Below, piece by piece: positions 1-8,103 of a DNA stretch of 64,000 nt; position 1 is the first letter of the stretch, and each line of letters starts with the position of its first letter. The notes under the pieces are model-generated. The model was not told the DNA's origin. It did not search any database and saw only the letters and a list, made by a program, of their open reading frames with translations. Made by a program: the position numbers and the translations under genes. This DNA is from CAZLKN01 sp964560135 (GTDB lineage: Bacteria > Actinomycetota > JAICYB01). The DNA lies in the NCBI GenBank assembly GCA_964560135.1, contig CAZLKN010000006.1, forward strand, positions 1 through 64,000. Direction: 5' to 3'.

Positions 1-916
1 GGAGGTGTTCGTGGTCGACGTTGCCCGCGAAGGTGACGGCGCCGGACAGCTCGTGGTGCCGGACGGCACGGCGCGCCGGGCCGTCGTCCCGGGCCGGGCC
101 CACCAGGACGAGGTGGGCGTCGGGGCGGCCGGCACGGACCTTCGTCAGAGCCTCGAGGAGGACGGTGACGCCTTTCAGGGGACCGTCGGCGCTCGCGATG
201 GTGAGGATCTGCCCGGGGGTCTTCGTCACCTCGGGACGGGGACGGAACACCGCCGGATCGACGCCTACGGGCACGACATCGATCCGGCCGGCGGCCACCC
301 CCATCTCGCGGACGATGTCGCGCCGGGAGGCGTCGGAGACCGTGACGTGCTTCGGGAGCCGCCGGGCGACGCGGATCTGCATGCGGTGGAAGTGGTACCA
401 GCGGCGGACGGCGAGTCGCCGCAACCCTCCGTCCGCGTGGGCGACGTCCAGCCGCCGGTCGACGGTGATCGGGTGGTGGATCGTGGAGAGCACGGGCAGC
501 CGGCGTGCCATGGCCAGCACCCCGTACCCGAGGCACTGGTTGTCGTGGAGCACGTCGAAGTCCTGCGGACGGGTCCGCAGCCAGCGCGCCGCACGCAGCG
601 TGAAGGTGAGGGGTTCGGGGAAGGTGGCCGTCTGCATCAGCGCCCGCTCGAGCAGGTCGATCGCGCCGGTCATCGGGCGGTCGGGGCGGAAGGGATCCTC
701 CGGGCGGTACAGCCCCAGGCTCGGCAGCTGCACGAGGCGCACAGCCGGATCGAGCTCCGGATACGGCGGGCCGGACACCACGGTGACGGCGTGTCCGAGC
801 CGGGTGAGGGCGGCGGTGAGATGCCGGACATAGACGCCCTGGCCCCCGGAGTAGGGGTTGCCCCGATAGGTGAGCAGCGCGATCCGCAGCGCCTCCTCGA
901 GCGGTCGCCGGCCCAT
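1..916 (-). CDS. GT4-family glycosyltransferase, 3' end off the window
   Basis: Probable cytoplasmic, nucleotide-sugar-dependent glycosyltransferase with the GT-B fold. About 305 residues are visible, read leftward from an ATG at 916. The N-terminus has the GT4 pattern IALLTYRGNPYSGGQGVYV (a beta strand followed by a Gly-rich loop), and the hinge to the second Rossmann domain, PVGVDPAVF, lies near residue 215. The donor-binding EX7E region and the stop lie beyond the left edge. The start is 2 nt downstream of the kinase stop (TGA-gc-ATG), so the two genes are very likely co-transcribed. Acceptor and sugar cannot be read from the sequence. Family assignment is firm, specificity unknown. Confidence 0.8.
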   Translation of the reverse strand, partial: MGRRPLEEALRIALLTYRGNPYSGGQGVYVRHLTAALTRLGHAVTVVSGPPYPELDPAVRLVQLPSLGLYRPEDPFRPDRPMTGAIDLLERALMQTATFPEPLTFTLRAARWLRTRPQDFDVLHDNQCLGYGVLAMARRLPVLSTIHHPITVDRRLDVAHADGGLRRLAVRRWYHFHRMQIRVARRLPKHVTVSDASRRDIVREMGVAAGRIDVVPVGVDPAVFRPRPEVTKTPGQILTIASADGPLKGVTVLLEALTKVRAGRPDAHLVLVGPARDDGPARRAVRHHELSGAVTFAGNVDHEHL

Positions 917-918
917 GC

Positions 919-2178
919 TCAAGGCGCCGGTGTCGGGGTGGGCGCGGGGGTCGGGGTGGCTACGCCGCCGCCGGGCAGGCCGGGGGTCGGGACGGGGGTG
1001 GGCAACGGCGTCGGCTCCGGTGTGGGTTCGGGTGTCGGCTCCGGTGTGGGTTCGGGCGTCGGCTCCGGTGTGGGCTCGGGTGTCGGCACCGGCGTGGGTT
1101 CGGGCGTCGTGAACGGCGTCGGCTCAGGGGTGGGGACCGGGTCGGGATCCCCCGCGGTGACCAGGAGCACGGCGGCCAGGAACGCTGCCGCGGCGATCAC
1201 GAGTACGATCGCGGCGACGCGGAACACCCGGGGGCCGAGGGGCTTGGGTCCTTCGGGCCGGCGCAGCACCTGGGTCCCGGCTCCCGCCGCCCCCATCCGC
1301 ATCGTGGGCTCGGCGCCCGGGGGTGGCACGATCATCGTTGGGGCTCCGGCGGGTTCCCGGTCCAGGCCCGTCGAGGCGATCGCGGCATCCATGTGCGCGG
1401 CGGACGCGTACCGCGCCGCAGGGTCCTTCTCCAGCGCCCGCATCGTGATCTCCTCGAAGGACGGCGGGACGTCCGGACGCCGCGCCCGCAGGCTCGGCGG
1501 TGCCGCCTGCTGATGCTGGACGGCAACTCCGACCGGCGTCTCCGCCTGGAAGGGGGGCGACCCCGTGAGGCACTCGAAGATGACGCAGCCGAGCGCGTAC
1601 AGGTCCGCGGACGCCGTGACCCGCCGTCCGGACACCTGCTCGGGGGCCAGGTAGGAGGCCGTGCCCATCACGCTGCCCGTCTGGGTCATGCCGGCGGCGT
1701 CGCTGATGCTCTTGGCGATCCCGAAGTCGGTGACCTTCAGGTCCCCGTCCTCGGTGATCAGGATGTTGCCGGGCTTCACGTCCCGGTGGACGAGGTCGCG
1801 GGTGTGGGCGTGGTGGAGGGCGGCGAGCACCTGCCGCGCGATGCGCGCGGTCCCCTGGGCCGACAGGGGTCCGTGCTCCCGGATCAGCCGGTGGAGCGTC
1901 TGGCCCTCCATGAGCTCCATGACGATGAACGGCACGCCGTCGTCTTCGCCGGTGTCGAAGACGGTGACGACGTTGGGATGGGACAGCGACGCGGAGTGGC
2001 GGGCCTCCCGGCGGAAGCGCTCGGCGAAGTCGGTGTCCTGGGCCAGGTTGCCGTGGAGGATCTTGACCGCCACCGGGCGGCCCAGCACGGTGTCCCGCGC
2101 TTTCCAGACCGTCGCCATCCCCCCCGACCCGATGCGCTCGGCGAGCTCGTAGCGTCCGGCGATATGCTTCCGCTCCAT
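919..2178 (-). CDS. Membrane-anchored PknB-like Ser/Thr protein kinase with Pro-Thr-Glu-rich tail
   Basis: Eukaryotic-type protein kinase of 419 aa. From the ATG at 2178: Gly-rich loop GSGGMATV (17-24), ATP-lysine K39 in VAVK, catalytic loop HRDVKPGN near residue 135, DFG in VTDFGIAK and the APE-like SYLAPEQ. One transmembrane helix (about 330-355, AAIVLVIAAAAFLAAVLLV) follows. The extracytoplasmic tail consists of short P-T-P-E repeats and has no PASTA domains, so it is not a canonical muropeptide sensor. An in-frame start 65 codons upstream exists, but the kinase domain begins at MERKHIAGRYEL and the upstream stretch is Arg-rich and unlike coding sequence. It precedes the glycosyltransferase in the same operon. 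Confidence 0.88.
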   Translation of the reverse strand: MERKHIAGRYELAERIGSGGMATVWKARDTVLGRPVAVKILHGNLAQDTDFAERFRREARHSASLSHPNVVTVFDTGEDDGVPFIVMELMEGQTLHRLIREHGPLSAQGTARIARQVLAALHHAHTRDLVHRDVKPGNILITEDGDLKVTDFGIAKSISDAAGMTQTGSVMGTASYLAPEQVSGRRVTASADLYALGCVIFECLTGSPPFQAETPVGVAVQHQQAAPPSLRARRPDVPPSFEEITMRALEKDPAARYASAAHMDAAIASTGLDREPAGAPTMIVPPPGAEPTMRMGAAGAGTQVLRRPEGPKPLGPRVFRVAAIVLVIAAAAFLAAVLLVTAGDPDPVPTPEPTPFTTPEPTPVPTPEPTPEPTPEPTPEPTPEPTPEPTPLPTPVPTPGLPGGGVATPTPAPTPTPAP

Positions 2179-2257
2179 CGCGGCGCATCGTACCAGCACC
2201 GATGCCGCGCGCCGGGGCGGCAGGAGGTGGCGGGGGCGGCGCCGAACACCTAGGGGG

Positions 2258-3331
2258 ATGAGGGCCGCTCGCATCGCAGCCGCAGTCGTCCTCGCGGCCG
2301 TCCTCGCGCCGCCGCGTGCGTGGGGACTGTCCGAGGTGATCGCTCCGCCGCTCCGCCTGGAGCTCGGGGTCACGTTCGATCGCCCCGAGCACCTCGCCCG
2401 CGTCGAGGTGCTGGCCCACGACTACGACTACACCGTCCGGATCCCGGTGGCCTTCGACGACGACGCCGATACCGTCGACGCCCGCCTGGACCTGGCCGAT
2501 GCCGCCGCCGGCCACGGCTGGCAGGTCATGCTGTCGCTGCGCTACCGGATCCCGCAGGGCACCCTCGTCGACCCGCCCGCGGCCTTCGCGGCCTGGGCCG
2601 CGGACGTAGCGTCCCGGGCCCCCGCGGACGCCGCATTCGACGTCACGAACCGCGTCAACGCGGCCGTCCCCGACCCGTGGTCTGACGCCGGGCAGCCGGG
2701 CGCCTTCGAGGCGCTCGTCGGCGGGGTCCTGGCCGTGAAGGCCGCCCGGCCGGGGGCCGAGGTCGGGTTCTCCTGGCTCGCTTCCGGGGTCGAGGCCTAC
2801 GAGACCGTCCAGTTCACCCGCCTGGGTCTGGTGGGCGGCGGCGCGTTCGCGGCCGCCGTGGACTTCGTGGGCGTCCAGCTCCACTCGGGGACGCTCACCC
2901 CCGGCAGCCCCTACGAGCGGGCGGAGGACGCCGAGACGGCGGCCAACCGCGGCATCCTCGCGGTCCGGGACGCGATGCCGCTGGCGGGACTGCACTTCGA
3001 CGTCCCGATCGACGTCACCGAGTTCGGATTCCCGGTCGCCGAGGACGCCGAGCACGCGCCGGCCTTCGTGAACGCCCCCGATCTGGCGTGGGCCACCCGG
3101 GCGGAATCCGCGCAGGCCAGGTTCCTGCGGGAGACGCTCACGGGGGCCGAGCGGGTCGCCGAGGCGCTCAACGTCCGCCGGGCGCTGTGGTGGGACCTCG
3201 CCGACCCGCCGGACTGCGGCGACCTGCGGCTGTGCTCCGGCCTCCTGCGCCCCGACGGCTCCGAGCGGCAGGCCTTCGACCGGCTGCGGTTCGAGCAGAC
3301 CGGACGTGCGGAGCAGGGCACCGCGGGGTAG
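2258..3331 (+). CDS. Secreted glycoside-hydrolase-like (TIM-barrel) protein
   Basis: 357 aa with a Sec signal peptide (MRAARIAAAVVLAAVLAPPRAWG, cleavage near residue 23). The mature part reads like a (beta/alpha)8 glycosidase-type barrel: alternating hydrophobic strands with FDVTNRVN near 130, FVGVQLHS near 210 and IDVTEFGFPV near 250. The Glu in the last motif sits where clan GH-A enzymes carry the nucleophile, but a clear acid/base Glu is not evident, so activity is uncertain. It is transcribed divergently from the kinase across an 80-bp gap and lies 10 bp before the MshC-like gene. I cannot assign a GH family; an inactive carbohydrate-binding barrel is possible. Confidence 0.55.
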   Translation: MRAARIAAAVVLAAVLAPPRAWGLSEVIAPPLRLELGVTFDRPEHLARVEVLAHDYDYTVRIPVAFDDDADTVDARLDLADAAAGHGWQVMLSLRYRIPQGTLVDPPAAFAAWAADVASRAPADAAFDVTNRVNAAVPDPWSDAGQPGAFEALVGGVLAVKAARPGAEVGFSWLASGVEAYETVQFTRLGLVGGGAFAAAVDFVGVQLHSGTLTPGSPYERAEDAETAANRGILAVRDAMPLAGLHFDVPIDVTEFGFPVAEDAEHAPAFVNAPDLAWATRAESAQARFLRETLTGAERVAEALNVRRALWWDLADPPDCGDLRLCSGLLRPDGSERQAFDRLRFEQTGRAEQGTAG

Positions 3332-3341
3332 CCTCCGGGGG

Positions 3342-4490
3342 ATGCTGCGGCTCCACAACACCCTGACCGGACGCGTCGAGCCCTTCGAGGCCCGCGACGG
3401 TCATGCCGGACTCTACGTCTGCGGCGTGACGCCCTACGACACCACCCACCTCGGCCACGCCCGCACCTACCTCGTGTTCGACGTGCTGCTTCGCCACCTG
3501 CGCCGCACCGTCCGCGCCGTGCGGTACGTGCAGAACGTCACCGACGTGGACGAATCGATCCTGCGCCGCGCCCGCGAGCTCGGCACCGACCACCGGGAGC
3601 TGGGGGAGCGCTACACGCAGATCTACTTCGAGGACCTCGCCGCCCTGAACATGGTGCCCGCCGACGCCTACCCGCGGGCCACGGAGAACGTGGAGGAGAT
3701 GCTGGAGGCCGTGGAGCGGCTGGTGGCCTCCGGCCACGCCTACGAGGCGGACGGCGACGTCTTCTTCCGGGTCGCCGCCCTCCCCGGCTACGGCGGGCTG
3801 AGCGGCCTGTCCCGGGAGCGGATGCTCGCCGAGGAGGCCGCCCAGGACGGCTCCACCGTGGACGACCCCCGGAAGCAGGATCCGCTCGACTTCCGGCTGT
3901 GGCGCCGGACGGGGGAAGGGGAGCCGTCCTGGCCGAGCCGGTGGGGGCCGGGGATGCCCGGCTGGCACATCGAGTGCACCGTGCTGGCGATGTCGCACCT
4001 CGGCGTGCCGGTCGATATCCACGGCGGCGGCGACGATCTGCTCTTCCCGCACCACGAAGCCGAGGCCGCGCAGGGCGAGGCGCTCACGGGCACCCGTCCC
4101 TTCGCGCGCTTCTGGATGCACGTGGGCATGGTCCGCCTCGACGGCGCGAAGATGTCCAAGTCCGACGGCAACATGGTGTTCGTCCGCGACCTGCTGGAGC
4201 GCCACCCGGCGGACGCGATCCGCCTCTACCTGCTGTCGAAGCCCTACCGGGCCCCCTTCGACCACGACGAGGCGGCCCTGGAGGCTGCCGCCGCCCTCAC
4301 CTCCCGGCTGACCCGTCTGGCCGCCGGCGTGCCGGGGGCCGGGGAGTCCCCGGAGATCGTGGCGGCCCTGGACGACGACCTCGACACCCCTGCGGCCGTG
4401 GCGGCGCTGGAGCGCATGGCCGCCCGCGGCGAGCCCGACCCCGCCCTGATCGCCTGCGCCCGCGACCGGCTCGGCCTCCGACTCGCGTGA
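3342..4490 (+). CDS. mshC: MshC-like cysteine ligase (cysteinyl-tRNA synthetase family)
   Basis: 382-aa class I synthetase fold: N-terminal CGVTPYDTTHLGHAR (HIGH-type site) and KMSKSDGN near residue 270. CysRS normally reads CGPTVYD..HIGHAR, whereas TPYD.THLGHA, GEPSWPS.WGPGMPGWHIEC and the short C-terminus without a full anticodon-binding domain are typical of MshC, which joins cysteine to GlcN-inositol in mycothiol synthesis. A divergent CysRS cannot be excluded without phylogeny. The ATG at 3342 is chosen because the family core starts at MLRLHNTL. The stop overlaps the GTG of the next gene (GTGA), indicating translational coupling. Confidence 0.7.
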   Translation: MLRLHNTLTGRVEPFEARDGHAGLYVCGVTPYDTTHLGHARTYLVFDVLLRHLRRTVRAVRYVQNVTDVDESILRRARELGTDHRELGERYTQIYFEDLAALNMVPADAYPRATENVEEMLEAVERLVASGHAYEADGDVFFRVAALPGYGGLSGLSRERMLAEEAAQDGSTVDDPRKQDPLDFRLWRRTGEGEPSWPSRWGPGMPGWHIECTVLAMSHLGVPVDIHGGGDDLLFPHHEAEAAQGEALTGTRPFARFWMHVGMVRLDGAKMSKSDGNMVFVRDLLERHPADAIRLYLLSKPYRAPFDHDEAALEAAAALTSRLTRLAAGVPGAGESPEIVAALDDDLDTPAAVAALERMAARGEPDPALIACARDRLGLRLA

Positions 4491-5835
4491 GCCCTCCGGG
4501 GGCCGTAGCCTCGATGCCGGAGATGGTCACCGACCCCGGTCAGGTCTTCTCGGAGCTCGCGCCCCTGTGGCCCGATCGGCCCGACCGCCTCGAACGCTCC
4601 GCGCGGCGGGTGGTCGGGGCGCTGCGCGCCGGCGGGACGGTGCTCGACGTCGGCTGCGGGACCGGCGCTCTGCTCGCCGCCGTGGGACGCGAGGCCCGCC
4701 GGGCGGGCAAGCGGCTCGGGGGCCTGGTCGGCGTCGACGTGGCGCCGGGCATGGCGGCCCGCGCCGCCGCGCGCCGGGGCGTGCGGGCCGGCGTCGGCGA
4801 CGTCACCGCGCTGCCGTTGCGCGACCACCTGTTCGATGTCGTGCACGCCCGCCACGTCCTGCACTTCGTGGACGACCCGGTGCGGGCCGCCCGCGAGATG
4901 GCCCGGGTGGCGCTGCCCGGCGGCACGATCATCGTCGAGCTGATGACGCCGCCGCGGCGCCGCGGCCGCGTCGACGTGTCCGGCCTGCCGCCGCACAGCC
5001 TCCTGCGCCGCTACCTGGAGGTCCCGCGGCGCTTCCAGGTGGCCGCCTTCCGCCGCACCCTCGAGCAGTTCGGCTGCTCGGTCTCCGAGCGGTCCGGGCC
5101 CGCGCCGGAGCCGGGCATGCGCAACGCTTTCCTGGCCCGGGTCGCCGAGGCCTCCGGGACCCCCGAGGACCGGGCTCTGGCCCGCTCGCTGCGCGCCTCC
5201 GGCCCCGGGACGGACGGGGGCCCGCGCCGCGTCGTGCTNNNNNNNNNNNNNNNNNNNNNNNNNNNNNNNNNNNNNNNNNNNNNNNNNNNNNNNNNNNNNN
5301 NNNNNNNNNNNNNNNNNNNNNNNNNNNNNNNNNNNNNNGCTCGCTGCGCGCCTCCGGCCCCGGGACGGACGGGGGCCCGCGCCGCGTCGTGCTGGTGGCC
5401 CGGCTCCCGGGCCCCCGGCGGGGGGCCACACCCGTACGCGTGGTCGGCCTCGAGGGATGGACGCCGGAGCGCGTCCGGGCGCTCCTCGCCGACCTGCCGA
5501 AGGCACGGGGCTACGAGGTGCTGGTCAAGCCGCTGCGCTACCGGACGCGCCCGCACGTCCAGGCCTTCTGCGAATTCGAGGACAAGCGGATCACGATCCA
5601 GGTTCCTGTCCCGTTCCGGCCCTTCTCCGAGCACGTCGCCTACCGGGCCGAGCGCCTGCGGGGCAAGGGCCTGCGCTTCCGCTGGTACGAGCGGCGGCTA
5701 CGCTTCGAGCGCCCCGACGAGCTGATCCGCTACCTGTACCTGCACGAGTACTACCACTGGTACCTGCGAGAGTGCCTCGGCAGGCGCAGCGCCGCCGAGA
5801 CGGCGTGCGACCGCTTCGCCCTGCAACGCCTGTAG
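4487..5835 (+). CDS. SAM methyltransferase fused to a C-terminal HExxH (SprT-like) domain, interrupted by an assembly gap
   Basis: The N-terminal half is a class I methyltransferase: VLDVGCGTGALL (motif I), GVDVAPGMA (motif II acidic end) and HVLHFVDDPVRAAREMARV, resembling ubiE-type enzymes. The 100-N gap falls after residue ~250. The 55 bases on each side are identical, and removing 155 bp restores one continuous frame ending at the TAG at 5833, giving about 397 aa. The C-terminal half carries LHEYYHWYLRE (HExxH, zincin-like) followed by an Arg/Ala-rich helix, as in SprT-type metal-binding domains. Start GTG 4487 overlaps the mshC stop; ATG 4514 is an alternative. Substrate unknown. If the gap is real, these are two partial genes. 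Confidence 0.62.
5239..5338. other. Assembly gap (100 N) between identical 55-bp contig ends
   Basis: Exactly 100 N. Bases 5184-5238 and 5339-5393 are identical over 55 bp and then diverge. This is the signature of two contigs overlapping by one k-mer and joined with a default-length spacer, not of a biological tandem repeat. True spacing is probably minus 55 bp. Confidence 0.93.
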
Positions 5836-5867
5836 GGGTTCGTCGGCCGCCGGCACCGGACCCAACT

Positions 5868-5948
5868 GGCGGTTCGGGGCCCGGAACCGGCGTGTGGGAG
5901 GGTCGAACCGCCGGATACGGGTCACATGCGGACCTGATCGGCGGTTCG
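5868..5948. repeat. Alternating inverted repeats in an intergenic region
   Basis: The 9-mer GGCGGTTCG occurs at 5868-5876 and 5940-5948, with its reverse complement CGAACCGCC between them at 5904-5912, so two mutually exclusive hairpins are possible. The elements sit in the 219 bp between two convergent genes; a transcription-termination or REP-like role is plausible. No gene is seen in 5836-6054. Confidence 0.45.
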
Positions 5949-6054
5949 GGGTCCGGCGGGCGGGGTTCCAGGGGCTGAGCCGCCAGGTATCGCCGCTCAG
6001 GCCCAGGCTGGGCTTCGCGGTGCACGGTGGCGATCTACGGGTGACCGAAGCCCC

Positions 6055-7512
6055 TCAGCTCGACTTCTCCCCGGCCTCCTCGGGCTGCGCGGCTGCCTCC
6101 GTCTGGGCCGCGCCGCTGCCGACCGGGCCCCCGTTGCCGAGGATCCGGCCCACGAGGCCCGACAGGCTCTCGCCGGTGAACGACTGGAGCACCGCGTCGA
6201 GCTGGTGGATCGTGTTCGTGGCCACTTGGGTCAGCTTCGAGGCCCCGGCGGAGTCGATGATCGTGATGTCCTTCACCTTGCCGATGGGCTCGGCGATCGC
6301 CCGAGCCACCTCCGGGAGCCGGGACACGAGCAGCTCGAGGGTGGCGGCCTCCTCGTACTCCTTGTAGGCCTCGGCCTTCTTGGCCATCGCCTCCGCCTCT
6401 GCCTCGCCCACGGCCCGCGTGGCCTCGGCTTTCGCCTGGCCGGTCTCCCGTTCGGTGTAGGCGTTCCCGGCGGCCACCGCCTCGAGGCTGGCCCGCTCGG
6501 CCTCGGCATCCAGCAGGCGCCGGTCCTTGTCCGCCTGGGCCTCCACCCGCACCGCAGAGGAGCGCGCTTCGGCCTCCGCGACCGCGGTGTACCGGCGCGC
6601 CTCGGCGTCCTGCTCGGTGGCGTAGCGCTGCGCGTCGGCGGTGCGGCGCACCTCGGCGTCGAGCTCGCGGTCGCGGCGCTCCGCGAGGAGCTGCGCGACC
6701 TCGGTCTCCTTGAGGACGACCTCCTTGCGCGCCTCGGCCTCCGACAGCGGCTTCGCCTGCTCGGCGATGGCGGTCGCGCCCGCGACCTCACGCTCGATCG
6801 ACTGCTCCCGAAGCCGCGTGACCTTCTCGGCGTCGAGGACCGACTGCCGGGCGATCTCCTGCCGCTCGCGCGCCTCCCGGTTGGCGTCCGCCTCGGCGAC
6901 CTCGGCGTCGCGGCGCACCTCGGCGGCGGCCTTGCGTCCGAGGTTGACGATGTACTGCTCGGAGTCGGTGATCGACTGGATCGTGAAGACGTCGATCGCC
7001 AGGCCGGTGCCCTCGAGGTCCCCGTTGGCGACCTCCTGCACGCGGGCGGCGAAGACTTCGCGATCGCGGATGAGCTGCTCGACGGTGAGCTGGCCGATGA
7101 TCGTCCGCAGGGAGCCCTCCATCACGTTGCGGACGATCTCCGGGATGCCCTTCTGGTTGTCGAGGAAGCGCTGGGCGGCTTGGCGGATCGAGTCCTCGTC
7201 GTCGGCGATCTTCACGTTCACGATCCCCTCGACGGCCACCGGGACGCCCTGGATCGACACGGCGCCGTCGAGGCCGACGGTGATCGACTGCACCTCCAGC
7301 GAGATCCGCTTGGCCACGTTGATCAGCGGGTAGACGATCGCCCCGCCCCCGACGACGACCCGGATGCCCCCCTTCGAGCTGCGGGAGCCCGCGATGATGA
7401 GCGCCTCGTTGGGCCGCGCGACCTTGTAGCGGCTCGCGGCGAAGGCCACGACCACCACGGCGAGCGCGATGAGCGCGATGACGACGACCGGCAGTCCCGG
7501 CAGCACCTGCAT
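6055..7512 (-). CDS. floT: Flotillin-like SPFH-domain membrane protein
   Basis: 485 aa. An N-terminal hydrophobic segment (about residues 5-27, PVVVIALIALAVVVVAFAAS) inserts in the membrane, followed by an SPFH/band-7 domain (about 35-210, with SKGGIRVVVGG and IDVFTIQSITD) and then a long Ala/Glu/Arg-rich coiled coil (about 220-400) of EA-type heptads, the oligomerisation module of flotillins. The C-terminal tail is acidic. Flotillins organise membrane microdomains. The NfeD-like gene 14 bp upstream is the standard partner, so the pair should be one operon read leftward. Confidence 0.92.
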   Translation of the reverse strand: MQVLPGLPVVVIALIALAVVVVAFAASRYKVARPNEALIIAGSRSSKGGIRVVVGGGAIVYPLINVAKRISLEVQSITVGLDGAVSIQGVPVAVEGIVNVKIADDEDSIRQAAQRFLDNQKGIPEIVRNVMEGSLRTIIGQLTVEQLIRDREVFAARVQEVANGDLEGTGLAIDVFTIQSITDSEQYIVNLGRKAAAEVRRDAEVAEADANREARERQEIARQSVLDAEKVTRLREQSIEREVAGATAIAEQAKPLSEAEARKEVVLKETEVAQLLAERRDRELDAEVRRTADAQRYATEQDAEARRYTAVAEAEARSSAVRVEAQADKDRRLLDAEAERASLEAVAAGNAYTERETGQAKAEATRAVGEAEAEAMAKKAEAYKEYEEAATLELLVSRLPEVARAIAEPIGKVKDITIIDSAGASKLTQVATNTIHQLDAVLQSFTGESLSGLVGRILGNGGPVGSGAAQTEAAAQPEEAGEKSS

Positions 7513-7526
7513 CCCGTTGCCCCCTT

Positions 7527-8048
7527 CTATCCTCCGGCCGGTCCGCCCTGCGGGCGGGCGACGGTGAGCTGGCTCCCGATCACGTCGGTGACGACGATCT
7601 CCTCGCCGGACGCGATCTCCTCGGCGCTGGAGGCCGCGAAGGCCCTGGACATGCCCTCGTAGGACACGGTGACCCGGCCGACCTTCCCGGGCCCGATGGC
7701 CAGCGTGCAGCGGCCGCGCACGCCGACGAGCATGGGCAACTCGAACCCCTCACCGGCCTCCTGCCTGCGCAGAGCGGCGAACAGCACCCCGGTGAGCGCG
7801 CCGGCCCCCGCCCCGGTGGCGACGCCGGTCACGATCGAGCCGCCCTGACCGAACCCGAAGGCCTCGATCCCGATCAGCCCGCCGGCGCCGAAGGCGGACA
7901 TGGCGGTGAAGAACATCGGCCCGATCGCGAGGTCGGTGCCGCCGAGCTCGAAGTCGGCGAAGTCGAACAGGCCCCCGAACACGAGCGACAGGGCGAGCAT
8001 CCCCAGACCCACTCCGAGAGCCAGCCAGTACACCGTCTGCAACGCCAC
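7527..8048 (-). CDS. NfeD-like membrane protein (YuaF type), flotillin partner
   Basis: 173 aa. Three hydrophobic helices in the first 100 residues (starting VYWLALGVGLGMLALSLVF, then GPMFFTAMSAFGAGGLIGI and a Gly-rich helix) are followed by a soluble OB-fold-like domain of about 65 residues with VGVRGRCTLAIGPGKVGRV and a terminal VTDVIGSQLTVARP strand. This is the short NfeD class lacking the ClpP-like protease domain. It is immediately upstream of the flotillin gene on the same strand, the conserved arrangement for floT operons. Confidence 0.85.
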   Translation of the reverse strand: MALQTVYWLALGVGLGMLALSLVFGGLFDFADFELGGTDLAIGPMFFTAMSAFGAGGLIGIEAFGFGQGGSIVTGVATGAGAGALTGVLFAALRRQEAGEGFELPMLVGVRGRCTLAIGPGKVGRVTVSYEGMSRAFAASSAEEIASGEEIVVTDVIGSQLTVARPQGGPAGG

Positions 8049-8103
8049 CGCAGATCCTCTCCCCCCGCCTTCTCCCGGCGAAGGACCGGATTATATCGGC
8101 CGC

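Noticed and set aside
5..1513. A 502-codon plus-strand frame with Gly-Val-Gly-Ser repeats
   Set aside because: It is the antisense of the glycosyltransferase and of the kinase's Pro-Thr repeat; the minus-strand frames have clear family motifs.
5184..5393. Genuine tandem duplication of 55 bp
   Set aside because: Identical ends flank exactly 100 N at both gaps in the window; contig-overlap artefact explains both.
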